Source: Phycisphaerales bacterium
Lineage (GTDB): Bacteria; Planctomycetota; Phycisphaerae; Sedimentisphaerales; Anaerobacaceae
Assembly: GCA_003170415.1 (NCBI GenBank)
Contig: PMZJ01000033.1
Span: 1 to 64,000 of the forward strand
Reading direction: 5' to 3'
DNA length: 64,000 nt
This document shows positions 54,010-62,801 of the stretch, in pieces (position 1 is the first letter of the stretch; each line of letters starts with the position of its first letter). Made by a program: the position numbers and the translations under genes. The notes beneath the pieces were generated by a model that was given only the letters and a program-made list of their open reading frames with translations, was not told where the DNA came from and searched no databases.

Positions 54010-54672
54010 TTACTTTTTCCCATCACGTTTATCAATTTGTTCTTTGGCTGAATCGGGAAGCTGCGAAAACATGGCATCTACTTTACCTGGCATTGAGACC
54101 ATATAATCTGTGATTAAATTTAATAAGATGAATAGTTTTCCTGCCACTTCAGTATCATCGACATCGATTTGCCCGGGATGCACTGCGTTGTTGCCAATGA
54201 CTCTCACGATATCAAGTGATTTCTGGATTTGTTCGGGTAGGCCTTTCTTGACAAGCCCCTTGATGTCCTCATTGATATCTTTTCCTTTACCACCCAGATC
54301 AACACAAAGTTTTTGGATTGCCAATCGAAGCAACGCAGCAGCACCTCTCGGAGATTGAGTATAAATGTTCGCTGCTTCTTCGTAATCATCTTTTACATCT
54401 TTTGGCATATCAGGATTTGGAGCTGGGGCATTCCCCCGATTTGGATAAACCATTTGTTCATAATACCAAAGACATATTTTCCCACAGTGCTCACATTGGC
54501 TGTACCTTATAGAACAAAGGCTATCAAATGCAATCCCCTCACCAAACCAATTTCTTACCATAAATTCACGTATTTGTTCGTGATTAGAATAGTAATGATG
54601 TTGTCTTGCTAATACACCGCAATGGGGACAGGTAAAAGCTCTAAGGCCGCTTTGAGGTGCTACATATTTCAT
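54010..54672 (-). CDS. DUF4145-like HEPN protein with N-terminal zinc ribbon
   Basis: A 220-residue protein. Residues 10-65 form a zinc ribbon with CPHC (15-18) and CEHC (60-63). The rest is helical and looks like DUF4145 (AALLRLAIQKLCVDLGGKG; DIVRVIGNNAVHPGQI), a HEPN-superfamily group with R157...H165 in place of R-x4-6-H. DUF4145 domains occur in restriction and other defence proteins. It starts 18 nt after the nucleotidyltransferase stop, so probably cotranscribed. Confidence 0.75.
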   Translation of the reverse strand: MKYVAPQSGLRAFTCPHCGVLARQHHYYSNHEQIREFMVRNWFGEGIAFDSLCSIRYSQCEHCGKICLWYYEQMVYPNRGNAPAPNPDMPKDVKDDYEEAANIYTQSPRGAAALLRLAIQKLCVDLGGKGKDINEDIKGLVKKGLPEQIQKSLDIVRVIGNNAVHPGQIDVDDTEVAGKLFILLNLITDYMVSMPGKVDAMFSQLPDSAKEQIDKRDGKK

Positions 54673-54690
54673 TAATCATCTCCTTGACTT

Positions 54691-56091
54691 TCAATACTTA
54701 ATATCAACAAAAAATGCGGTCATGCCAAAACATTGATTCCCGTATTTATCTTTATGCTTGTTCAGTGTTGAGGACTGTTTCTGCCTTTGAAATCTCTTTC
54801 CGCAAACTGGACATTCATAAATATATATAGGGCCACCAAATCTTGGCCCAATTGGTAATCTATTTACTCGTCGAATACTCCTCTGTCGCAATTCTGTTCC
54901 ACCAAAAGGTTTCCCGAAATATGAATTTTTAGGATACTCTCCAGCTTTTGACAGCTCTACATCATATCTTGGCTCGAACTTTATATCTGTTCCTTTGATC
55001 TCTTGAATATTTGTATGCACAAACGACTTGATTGATGGCCCAGAAGTTCTTCCACCAGTTGTATCATAGACATAAAAATATTCCCTTGCTACGCCGTCTT
55101 TTCGTTGTTTGTAGACAAGAGAATATGGTTCGACCATTCTTCTTATGCCATCATAAACAATATCGATCATTGTCATATTGGTCCCTGCTTCGAATATAAT
55201 GTTTCTATATTCAACAGGAAAAAACATGAAATCTCCTATGCCATCTGGAAATCCGGCAAATATTTCACCAATGTGGCTAATGAAGCGTTCAACAGCAACC
55301 TCGAAATCGATCATTGTACTTTTGGGACATACAAGATACTTCTGCCAAAGCCCCTTCATTATTTGAAGCGGTAGACTGAGGAAGAGGCCTTTTAAGAAAC
55401 CCGGATTTCTTTCAAAAATAGTAATTTTGAGAAGAGTAGTAATTATTTCGCCTATCTTTATGTCTAATCCAGTGTCAAAAAACAACCAGAAGACATAATC
55501 GTACAAGTCGGCAGAATGCCTTCTTTGTAAAAGACATTTTAGTTTTGACGCAAGCACTTCCTCCAGCTTCAAACATTTTATTTCTGCTTTACAGTTTTGA
55601 TAGTCAGAATAGGGATGAATTATGAATCTATTTTGGACAGGAAGATAAATTCGGTCAAATTGTGTGATATCCAAGGTTATTTTGAGTGTAAATTTTCCCT
55701 CTGTACCATAGAAATCCTTGAAATATAGACGAACCTCATAAGCTTCCTTTTCACGATCAATGCCTCTCTTGTCACGGATGTCATTACGTTCTTTTTCGAA
55801 AATTACGCCAGACGCTTCTTGTACAAAATCGCAGACCTTATTTAATTCGGAACGCAAGAGATCTTGAGACAGACGAGTTTGCGTAGTGAAGTCCAAGTCG
55901 TTTGAGTAACGTGTATTTTCGAAATATGCTTTCCTAAGGCAATTACCTCCCTTTAGGATAAGATGATCTTTTAGATCAGATGCTATATATATACCTGCAA
56001 GAATCCAACCAAAAACATAGTCCCTCTGAACGTTGGAAGGGTGAATGTCAAATTCTTCGGCCTTCTTTTCTATCTCACTCTTGTCTATCAC
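54691..56091 (-). CDS. AbiEii-type nucleotidyltransferase with C-terminal zinc-finger
   Basis: A 466-residue protein. The N-terminal ~300 residues are an AbiEii/AbiGii toxin-type nucleotidyltransferase (LILKGGNCLRKAYF; YSNDLDFTT with the S-x-DLD motif at 63-67; LKLEEVLASKLKCLLQRRHSADLYDYV). A WYL-like segment follows (EPYSLVYKQRKDGVAREYFYVYDTT and FEPRYDVELS). The end has a zinc-finger ECPVCGKRFQRQKQ...HKDKYGNQCFG. The start is a GTG at 56091 with AAGGA upstream. AbiEii normally pairs with an AbiEi antitoxin; none is here, and two HEPN-like proteins follow instead. First gene of the module; AT-rich against its flanks. Confidence 0.85.
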   Translation of the reverse strand: MIDKSEIEKKAEEFDIHPSNVQRDYVFGWILAGIYIASDLKDHLILKGGNCLRKAYFENTRYSNDLDFTTQTRLSQDLLRSELNKVCDFVQEASGVIFEKERNDIRDKRGIDREKEAYEVRLYFKDFYGTEGKFTLKITLDITQFDRIYLPVQNRFIIHPYSDYQNCKAEIKCLKLEEVLASKLKCLLQRRHSADLYDYVFWLFFDTGLDIKIGEIITTLLKITIFERNPGFLKGLFLSLPLQIMKGLWQKYLVCPKSTMIDFEVAVERFISHIGEIFAGFPDGIGDFMFFPVEYRNIIFEAGTNMTMIDIVYDGIRRMVEPYSLVYKQRKDGVAREYFYVYDTTGGRTSGPSIKSFVHTNIQEIKGTDIKFEPRYDVELSKAGEYPKNSYFGKPFGGTELRQRSIRRVNRLPIGPRFGGPIYIYECPVCGKRFQRQKQSSTLNKHKDKYGNQCFGMTAFFVDIKY

Positions 56092-56292
56092 AGCGAAAAT
56101 CCTTAGTAAGTGTCACAATGCGGAATAACGAGGCGGAATAACCGGGGACGGCCCCACAACCACCTTATTAACTTCATTGTGAAAACACCTTCCGGACGGC
56201 AAAGTTGACGGGCAAAGGTGTGAATCTCTTCCGAGCCGTTTCCGGCCATAAAAAACTGTTTTTTGCCTTCCGTTTTCGTCCCAACATTGGAT

Positions 56293-56796
56293 TTACCCGC
56301 CAATGGCGGAAAACGCCTGTTTGACCTTGGCCGATTGCATAAAAATCAAAAGCAGTATTGGATATGTCAAATTTGCTAACATAGTTAATATAGTAAAAAT
56401 GTAACGGCCCCACATCTCTTCCGGTACACTTGACCACTTAATGGACATCGCAATATAGGAAATACCCAGGACCATCAATACAATTTGAATCCGGGCATAC
56501 ATACAAGACCCGCGTCTTGCCCATCTTTTCATCGTTAATAGACCGATGCCCAGCACCAACAGCCAAATCGACAAACCGATGCCAACAGCTAATAAGAGCA
56601 GAACCAGTATTTCCGACCCTGTTATTTTCTCCGGATTCTTACAAGCCCCTGCGACTATTTTGTATAACCCAGGGGAGCCGCGGACCAGATAGTAGCATCC
56701 GAAGACAATATTCAACACCCCGAACACCGTAATCGATGTCGGCTTCTCAATAATTTGCGGGGGCACCTGCGCTTGATTGGAATTGAAATCTTCCAT
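56293..56796 (-). CDS. Four-helix integral membrane protein, hypothetical
   Basis: A 167-residue protein. After a soluble N-terminus (MEDFNSNQAQVPPQIIEKPT), four hydrophobic segments lie near residues 22-40, 62-89, 101-120 and 131-152. No family recognised. It stands alone after nrdJ (about 190 nt) and before the nucleotidyltransferase (about 200 nt). The start ATG is a clear choice but without a strong ribosome-binding site. Confidence 0.55.
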   Translation of the reverse strand: MEDFNSNQAQVPPQIIEKPTSITVFGVLNIVFGCYYLVRGSPGLYKIVAGACKNPEKITGSEILVLLLLAVGIGLSIWLLVLGIGLLTMKRWARRGSCMYARIQIVLMVLGISYIAMSIKWSSVPEEMWGRYIFTILTMLANLTYPILLLIFMQSAKVKQAFSAIGG

Positions 56797-56894
56797 AATT
56801 CAAATATCCCTTGAATTTTAGCGGCCTCCATTCCGCCAAGACAAAACACAAATCGGCGGGGCAAGCCCCGCCCTGCAATTTATCAAATAAGCAA

Positions 56895-56914
56895 CCCCCC
56901 AATAAATTGGGGGG
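56895..56914 (-). terminator. Hairpin terminator candidate after nrdJ
   Basis: Stem CCCCCCAA/TTGGGGGG with loop TAAA, 69 nt past the nrdJ stop. It lacks a long T-run, so it could be a Rho-independent terminator with a weak tail or a 3' hairpin. Confidence 0.5.
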
Positions 56915-56982
56915 CTAAACAATATATCAAAACTGAATTCCTGCTTGCGCAGGAATGACAGCGAAAAACGACATTTTTGCTG

Positions 56983-59900
56983 TCACGAGCAGCCCATACT
57001 ATTACCGCAATTGAAGCACTTATAGCAGGTTCCGTTGCGGACGGTGATTGAGCCGCAGATATCGCAGGCGGGGGCGTCGTCCTGGAAGTGCTGGAACTGG
57101 TAATTGAACTGCTGCATAACAGCCGCATCGGATTGCGTCTCGCCATCGGTCTTTTCAGGCATACCCGCCGTCACAAGCGCACCTGTGCGGTCGCCTGCCT
57201 GCCCTCTGGCTTGGCCATCCCTGTTCGGGAGAATGCTGTTGTCGGGGGCCGAACCAGCCTGCCCTGAGCTTGTCGAAAGGGTCAAGCCGGCCAACCTGTT
57301 GGCGGGCTTAGCGGGTATCTCGACAATGCGCGAGGGCTTTATTGTGTCTTCGCAGCCGTCATCGTCATCGGTATCGTCGGCCTTTGCCTGCTCGCCAACT
57401 TTCACTTCCGCCCTTGCCTGCGCGATTTTCTGCGCGAGGTCACGGGTCTTTTCGACGACCTGTCGGGCGGTTGTGATGTTCTTATTCTCGGCGGCGCTGC
57501 CTGTCCTGTTGGGGGTATTGGCCTCGGCGTAGCCGGGGATGAACTGGCAGCCAAGCCAGCAGAAGATATAGTCAATCAAACTCTTGGCAAACGGGATATC
57601 CCTGTTCGAGGTCATACCCGCCGGCTCGAAGCGCGCGTGGCGGAACTTATCCACCAGCGTTATTAACGGCACACCATATTGCAGCGCCATCGAAGTGCAG
57701 GTACCAATGACGTCCATCAAGCCGCCGATGGTGCTGCCTTCCTTGGCCATAGTGATAAATAATTCGCCGGGCTGGCCGTCTTCGTAGAGGCCGACGGTGA
57801 GGTACCCCTCGTGTCCTGTAACGGAGAATTTGTGCGTAATGCTGTGGCGGGTATCGGGGAGCCGGTGCCTGAAGGGTTTGGCGGCAACGGCTGTCTGCGT
57901 TTTGTCTTTCGTACCCCTGTGTTTTTTCGTGGATACCGGCTGGAGCATCTTTGACCCATCGCGGTAAATGGCGATGGCCTTGAGGCCCAGTTTCCAGCCC
58001 TGCGTATAAGCCGAGGCGATTTCCTCAGCGGTGGCCTCTTTTGGCATATTTATGGTCTTGCTGATTGCGCCGGTAATAAAGGGCTGGACGGCGGCCATCA
58101 TTTTGATATGGGCAAGATAATGAATGTATCGTTTGCCGTTGCGGGGCTTGAACGCACAATCGAAAATGGACAAATGCTCAGGATTGAGCTTTTCCGCTCC
58201 CTCGATGGTTTCTCGCTCATCGATGTAATCGGTGATTGATTTGATTTCATCTGCGCTATAGCCCAGACGTTCAAGCCCCATCGGAACGGTCTGGTTGACT
58301 AATTTCAGCATACCGCCGCCGGCCAAGAGTTTGTATTTTACAAGCGCGATATCCGGCTCGATACCAGTCGTAGCACAGTCCATCAGGAAACCTATTGTGC
58401 CGGTGGGGGCGAGGACGGTAACCTGTGCGTTTCTAAAGCCGGATTTGGAGCCGGCGTCGAAGGCCTCATCCCAGACGTCTTTGGCGGCATTGCGGAGATA
58501 AGCCGGGCAATGCGATTCCGGGATGTTGCAGGCGTGCTGGCGGTGCATATTTATGACTTTGAGCATTGATTCGGCGTTTTTGGTAAATTCGTCGAAGGCC
58601 CCCTTGACCGAGGCGATTTCAGCGCTGACGGTATAGGCGGCTCCCGTGAGGATTGCGCTAATGGCCGCGGCAAGAGCCCTCGCCTGGTCGGAGTCGTAAG
58701 CATACGCCAGGGCCATAATCAGGGAGCCAAGATTGGCGTAACCCAGGCCAAGGGGCCTGAAAAGATGACTGTTGATGGCGATTGTCTTATCGGGGTAGCT
58801 GCCGTTATCGACGAGTATTTCCTGAGCGATGATGAAAAGTCGGGCGGCCTTTTTGAGGCCCGCGATGTCGAATGTGCCGTCGTCTTTGAGGAACTTCATC
58901 AGGTTGAGGGAGGCGAGGTTGCAGGCGGAATCATCGACGAACATATACTCGCTGCACGGATTCGAGGCGTTAATCCGTCCGGAGGCGGGACAGGTATGCC
59001 AGCGGTTAATTGTGCTGTCGTATTGGACGCCGGGGTCACCGCAAAGGCGCGTTCCCTCGGCGATAAGGTTCATAAGCTCACGCGCGGAGTGTTCGCCGAT
59101 TTTCTGACCATTGGTTACGGCGTATGTGGACCATTTGTCGTCCTTCTCGACTGCCATCATAAATTCGTCGGTTACGCGGACGGAGAAGTTGGAGTTCTGG
59201 AACATTACGCTGTTATACGCCTCGGCGTTATGGTCGCCTGTGTAGCCGGCCTCGATGAGCGCCCAGGCCTTTTTCTCCTCCTCGGTCTTGCAGGTGATGA
59301 ATTCTTTGATATCAGGATGAGTAACTTTGATTGACTGCATTTTTGCGGCGCGGCGCGTTTTGCCTCCTGATTTTATTACCGCTGCAATCTGGTCGTAAAC
59401 ACGCATAAAACTGAGAGGGCCGGATGGTTTTCCGCCGCCTGAAAGTTTTTCCTTGCTGCTGCGAAGCGTTGAAAGGTCTGTCCCCGTGCCTGAGCCCTGT
59501 TTGAAGAGCATCGCTTCGCTTGTGGCGAGGCGCATTATGTCTTCCATTGAGTCCTTGACGGACTGGATGAAACAGGCGGAGGCCTGCGGGTATTCGTAGG
59601 AGTTGTCGCAGGGGACGGCCTCGTTGCGTTTGAGGTCCCAGCGATAGTTATGCTTACTGCCCGCGATGCCGTAGGAGTCGAAAAGGCCTACGTTGAACCA
59701 GACAGGGGAATTGAAGGCGCCAACCTGGTTGACGCAAAGCCAGGTAAGCTCGTTATAGAAGATTTCCGCGTCGGCGTCGGTGGCGAAGTAGCCGTCGCGC
59801 TTGCCTCGGTCGGCAATCGTGCGGCAGACGCGATGGACGAGCTGTTTGACGGAGTTTTCTCGCTGGCCGGTCGAAACGTCACCGTAGAAGTATTTGCTGG

Positions 59901-60156
59901 CGACGACCTTGGTTGCCAACTGGCTCCAGTTTGCGGGGATTTCAAGGTTATTCTGCTCGAAGACAACCTCGCCGGTGTCGCTGGTAATTTTTGCGGAACG
60001 GGTTTCCCACTTAAGCTCATCGAAGGGGTGAGTGCCTGGGGTGGAAAAACACTGTTCAACCTTCAGGCCGCGATGATGCTCGAACGGACCAGAAACGGCT
60101 GCCCCCTTTGTTTGGGCGGTTTTGAAAGGGTTCTCAGGGCTGAATGTCTCGGCCAT
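56983..60156 (-). CDS. nrdJ: Vitamin B12-dependent (class II) ribonucleotide reductase
   Basis: A 1057-residue adenosylcobalamin-dependent ribonucleotide reductase. It has the ten-stranded barrel with NPCSEYMFVDDSACNLASLNL, the finger-loop region, PTGTIGFLMDCATTGIEPDI, and a C-terminal zinc-type tail (ACDICGSITVRNGTCYKCFNCG) for thiol relay. It makes dNDPs/dNTPs without oxygen dependence, so it works in anaerobic or microaerobic cells. The ATG at 60156 has GGAGG 8 nt upstream. Between catalytic domain and tail lies an acquired segment with STSSGQAG (a dispersed repeat). NrdR boxes precede it. Confidence 0.96.
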   Translation of the reverse strand: MAETFSPENPFKTAQTKGAAVSGPFEHHRGLKVEQCFSTPGTHPFDELKWETRSAKITSDTGEVVFEQNNLEIPANWSQLATKVVASKYFYGDVSTGQRENSVKQLVHRVCRTIADRGKRDGYFATDADAEIFYNELTWLCVNQVGAFNSPVWFNVGLFDSYGIAGSKHNYRWDLKRNEAVPCDNSYEYPQASACFIQSVKDSMEDIMRLATSEAMLFKQGSGTGTDLSTLRSSKEKLSGGGKPSGPLSFMRVYDQIAAVIKSGGKTRRAAKMQSIKVTHPDIKEFITCKTEEEKKAWALIEAGYTGDHNAEAYNSVMFQNSNFSVRVTDEFMMAVEKDDKWSTYAVTNGQKIGEHSARELMNLIAEGTRLCGDPGVQYDSTINRWHTCPASGRINASNPCSEYMFVDDSACNLASLNLMKFLKDDGTFDIAGLKKAARLFIIAQEILVDNGSYPDKTIAINSHLFRPLGLGYANLGSLIMALAYAYDSDQARALAAAISAILTGAAYTVSAEIASVKGAFDEFTKNAESMLKVINMHRQHACNIPESHCPAYLRNAAKDVWDEAFDAGSKSGFRNAQVTVLAPTGTIGFLMDCATTGIEPDIALVKYKLLAGGGMLKLVNQTVPMGLERLGYSADEIKSITDYIDERETIEGAEKLNPEHLSIFDCAFKPRNGKRYIHYLAHIKMMAAVQPFITGAISKTINMPKEATAEEIASAYTQGWKLGLKAIAIYRDGSKMLQPVSTKKHRGTKDKTQTAVAAKPFRHRLPDTRHSITHKFSVTGHEGYLTVGLYEDGQPGELFITMAKEGSTIGGLMDVIGTCTSMALQYGVPLITLVDKFRHARFEPAGMTSNRDIPFAKSLIDYIFCWLGCQFIPGYAEANTPNRTGSAAENKNITTARQVVEKTRDLAQKIAQARAEVKVGEQAKADDTDDDDGCEDTIKPSRIVEIPAKPANRLAGLTLSTSSGQAGSAPDNSILPNRDGQARGQAGDRTGALVTAGMPEKTDGETQSDAAVMQQFNYQFQHFQDDAPACDICGSITVRNGTCYKCFNCGNSMGCS
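57257..57285. repeat. Dispersed GCCTGCCCTGAGCTTGTCG repeat inside nrdJ
   Basis: A 29-nt sequence (GCCTGCCCTGAGCTTGTCGA and nine more bases) recurs at 61879-61907 with one clear difference. On the minus strand it encodes STSSGQAG in the linker before the nrdJ tail. Confidence 0.75.
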
Positions 60157-60185
60157 TTTAACGCCTCCATGCGAAAAACGAATTA

Positions 60186-60231
60186 TACCACAGATAGTAA
60201 AGGCGGGCAAAATAATACCATATATAGTGTA
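60186..60231 (-). promoter_or_regulatory. Tandem NrdR boxes upstream of nrdJ
   Basis: Two near-palindromic copies of the ACACTATATAT-type motif: 60216-60231 (on the minus strand ACACTATATATGGTA) and a weaker one at 60186-60201, exactly 30 nt apart. Tandem boxes at about this spacing are typical for the ATP-cone repressor NrdR. The nrdR gene is not in the window. Confidence 0.65.
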
Positions 60232-60385
60232 ACGCCCGCGAAATTAGTATCGGCAAGTTAACGGCAAACTGAGAAGGTGTAAAGGGCAAATTAACGATTT
60301 TTTCATCATTTTTTTTCGCCGTGTCATATCTCGTTATGGCTGCTAAATCTATGAACGAAAAAATTTTTCAAATAAAACAAAATTC

Positions 60386-61030
60386 TTATAGACCAGTAGC
60401 AATTAACCACTGTTGCGCAATCCAGGCGTGCGCCCAAATTTCGGGATGGACCATATCGAGCGACCAATCCTGCGGCGGAACCTGCTTTATACGCTCATCG
60501 ATTGCCTTTTGCAGAGGAACCATACAAGCGCCAAAGTCATCGGCGATACGGCGAACCGCTTCAATAAACGTGCGAAGATGAGCGAACATAGGGTTGTTAA
60601 AGTCATCGCAGAACATAAACGGCTCGCATATCACAAGTCGGCTGTTACATTTCTGTGTCACCATCGTAAGAAGCTGCCTGTAGGTCGCCTCGTATTCGTC
60701 AAGCGAGACGGCGTATGGCAAGTCGTCTTCGGTAGCGAATTGCCTCCAGACGTCGTTAACGCCGATGAGGATGCTGAGTATCTCGGGGTTGTGGTCGAGG
60801 CAATCTTTTTGCCAGCGGCCTTTGAGGTCCGCAATGGTGTCGCCGGAGATTCCGGTGTTGAGGATATTCAGGTTGTATGTTGGGTATTTGCCCAAGAGGA
60901 AATTGGCGACGAAGTGGACGTAGCCAAAGCCGAAGGGCTTGTAGGCCCGGAGTTTCCTGTCGGCGTCGGTAATGCTGTCGCCGATGAAAAGAACCGTCTG
61001 GTTGGGGTTTAGGTCGAGCTTTTTCTGCAT
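60386..61030 (-). CDS. SGNH/GDSL-type hydrolase
   Basis: A 214-residue SGNH hydrolase: block I FIGDSITDADR (catalytic Ser), block II NTGISGDTIADL, block III GVNDVWRQ and block V DMVHPEIWAHA (catalytic Asp/His). No signal peptide, so it is probably cytosolic, cleaving an ester such as an acyl or acetyl group. The start at 61030 is chosen; an upstream extension reads into a repeat (CACTAAGACGC). It stands alone between nrdJ and the secreted-protein gene. Confidence 0.9.
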   Translation of the reverse strand: MQKKLDLNPNQTVLFIGDSITDADRKLRAYKPFGFGYVHFVANFLLGKYPTYNLNILNTGISGDTIADLKGRWQKDCLDHNPEILSILIGVNDVWRQFATEDDLPYAVSLDEYEATYRQLLTMVTQKCNSRLVICEPFMFCDDFNNPMFAHLRTFIEAVRRIADDFGACMVPLQKAIDERIKQVPPQDWSLDMVHPEIWAHAWIAQQWLIATGL

Positions 61031-61150
61031 AGGGGGAATTTTACCACTAAGACGCAAAGACACAAGAGATTGCAGATTTCGGATTGTCGATTGCCTATTT
61101 TGGGATGTGGACTTGTCCGCCGAAGGCGGAGAAATCCGCTAAACGAACGG
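61031..61150. repeat. Dispersed repeat words (CACTAAGACGCAAAGACAC; TCCGCCGAAGGCGGA)
   Basis: The ~100-nt spacer upstream of the SGNH gene contains a CACTAAGACGCAAAGACACAAGAG word and the palindrome TCCGCCGAAGGCGGA (61117-61131). Both belong to the repeat families of the 52.3-53.4 kb island. Confidence 0.5.
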
Positions 61151-61190
61151 CGGTCGAAGAATTCTTAAATGTTGTTAACTCGCGCGAATA

Positions 61191-61994
61191 CTATTTTTTC
61201 CCAGCAGGGGGTTTGTTTGGTTCTGCCTTTGGCGTTTCCGGTTTGGCTGCGGCTGCGCGAGAGGCGGTTACTTCCCTTTGGCCGAAGTCACTGGTAAAAG
61301 CGCCCTTTATCGAGTTGCCCGTGACCGTGCCCTCGAACGTCATTGAGAATTCGTTCCCGCCCATTTTACCGATGCGTGTAAAGGTCAGCGAGCCCTCCGC
61401 GAATTTCAAATTTGAGATAGTATTTTCTCCGCCTCTTGCTGCTTCCCATTTACCTGCCAGGGTCCCGTCGGGGTTTTGGGTTATAGTCATCTTCTCAACG
61501 ATTTCTCTGGCTGGAATCATAATATACATCTGCCATTCGCCGACAATCGGGTCTGCCTGGCTTTTTGCTTCTCCACGCGGAGTTCCTTCAAAAGTAAACT
61601 CGCCCCACTGGCCTTTGGCGGCGCCTTTGAGTTTTCCGCCTTCAAGAATGCCTTCGTAAGAGGTTTTCATATCCTGGCCGCCGAAGTTGCTGGTCTGGAC
61701 AAATCTAACCTTGCCGTTCTCTACCGTGATATCCGATAGTGTGCTTTCCCCCCATTGTGCTGACCATGTCCCGGCGTATTTGCCTTCCGCGTTTTTGGTA
61801 ATCGTCATTATCGCGTCCGAGGTCATGGCCTCGAATTTGCTTGTGAAATTCCATTCGCCGGCGACCTGTGGTGAGCTTGCCTGCCCTGAGCTTGTCGAAG
61901 GGGTCGAACTCACACCCTCTGCCGCTATCACAACCGATGCCGACAAAACGACCGCGAGTATTGCGCCTGCCACAATTGCTCTGATTGACTTCAT
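61191..61994 (-). CDS. Secreted protein with two tandem lipocalin-like domains
   Basis: A 267-residue protein with a signal peptide (IRAIVAGAILAVVLSASVVIAAE). Two internal repeats of ~95 residues follow: GEWNFTSKFEA...WGESTLSDITVENGKVRFVQT and GEWQMYIMIPA...GGENTISNLKFAEGSLTFTRI, each ending in a GTPRG/GTVTG element. They look like small beta-barrel or lipocalin-like domains of unknown function. The tail is Pro/Lys-rich (PETPKAEPNKPPAGKK). At residue ~32 it carries the repeat-encoded STSSGQAS. The ATG at 61994 has AAGGAGAAG upstream, so the longer frame is rejected. Confidence 0.75.
   Translation of the reverse strand: MKSIRAIVAGAILAVVLSASVVIAAEGVSSTPSTSSGQASSPQVAGEWNFTSKFEAMTSDAIMTITKNAEGKYAGTWSAQWGESTLSDITVENGKVRFVQTSNFGGQDMKTSYEGILEGGKLKGAAKGQWGEFTFEGTPRGEAKSQADPIVGEWQMYIMIPAREIVEKMTITQNPDGTLAGKWEAARGGENTISNLKFAEGSLTFTRIGKMGGNEFSMTFEGTVTGNSIKGAFTSDFGQREVTASRAAAAKPETPKAEPNKPPAGKK
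61879..61907. repeat. Dispersed GCCTGCCCTGAGCTTGTCG repeat inside the secreted-protein gene
   Basis: Second copy of the repeat at 57257-57285 (28 of 29 or better by eye). It also reads STSSGQA on the minus strand, placed just after the signal peptide. Confidence 0.75.
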
Positions 61995-62249
61995 AATCCA
62001 CTTCTCCTTAAAAAAATGGCTTTTTATTGGATTTCCGTGCCAAAGTGAGAATATCTCCGGCAGTGGCGTCTGTCCAGTTATTTCCGGGGCAGGGGGGACG
62101 CAAAATTTATGATTTATGATTTTCGATTTATGATTTTGGGATGCGGAAGCCGCCTTTGGCGGGGAAACCACGACCCGGCTTCGTCGAAGGACTACACCGA
62201 GGTCTTCGCTTCGCTACGAAAAAATCTTGAAAAATTGGCAAATGGACAT
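61995..62249. other. Intergenic region with repeat words before rplM
   Basis: No gene. It contains TTTATGATT-type words repeated three times (62104-62136) and a GGCTTCGTCGAAGG/CTTCGCTTCGCTACG stretch (62178-62220), from the same degenerate families seen elsewhere. The promoter of rplM-rpsI lies just after. Confidence 0.4.
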
Positions 62250-62277
62250 TTGACATATAGGCGAAATTCATTAGAAT
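62250..62277 (+). promoter_or_regulatory. Sigma70-like promoter for rplM-rpsI
   Basis: TTGACA (62250-62255), 16-nt spacer, TAGAAT (62272-62277, 5 of 6). Expected start near 62284, 25 nt before the rplM ATG. Confidence 0.7.
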
Positions 62278-62308
62278 AAAGGGCTTTGAATGATTCTATG
62301 GAGTTTGT

Positions 62309-62752
62309 ATGAAGACGTTTTTGATGAAAACTGCGGATGTTCAGCGTAAATGGTGGCTTGTGAATGCCGACGGGATAGTTCTTGGTCGAATGGCGACGAA
62401 GATAGCCCGGATACTGATGGGCAAGAACAGGCCGACATATACGCCATACGTTGACGGCGGCGATTGTGTGGTCGTCGTAAATGCCGAAAAGGTTCGCGTT
62501 ACCGGCAAAAAGGCCGAGCAGCGGGAATACGATTATTACACGCATTATCCCGGCGGGCACAGGTACACCTCTTTTTCCAATATGTTTGCCGCGAAGCCGG
62601 AAAAGGTGATTGAGATGGCGGTGAAGCGGATGCTGCCGAAGAACAAGCTTGGCAGGCACATGATTCTTCGGCTCAAGGTTGTCCGCGGGCCGGAACATGA
62701 GTATAAGGCGCAGAAACCGGAAGAATTAAAGATTGCCGCTGCGAAAAGTTAG
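62309..62752 (+). CDS. rplM: 50S ribosomal protein L13
   Basis: A 147-residue L13 with the family start (MKTFLMKTADVQRKWWLVNADGIVLGRMATKIARILMGKN) and the conserved AVKRMLPKNKLGR motif. Binds 23S rRNA early in 50S assembly. The ATG at 62309 has TATGGAG upstream. First gene of the rplM-rpsI pair. Confidence 0.98.
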   Translation: MKTFLMKTADVQRKWWLVNADGIVLGRMATKIARILMGKNRPTYTPYVDGGDCVVVVNAEKVRVTGKKAEQREYDYYTHYPGGHRYTSFSNMFAAKPEKVIEMAVKRMLPKNKLGRHMILRLKVVRGPEHEYKAQKPEELKIAAAKS

Positions 62753-62801
62753 CGATTCGCTGCGCGGCACGAGATAACTGTTTTCGGAAAGATAGCAGGA
62801 T

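Noticed and set aside
56103..56437. Two short frames between the nucleotidyltransferase and the membrane protein
   Set aside because: No start with a ribosome-binding site and low-complexity, repeat-like translation (GRPRLFRLVIPHC).
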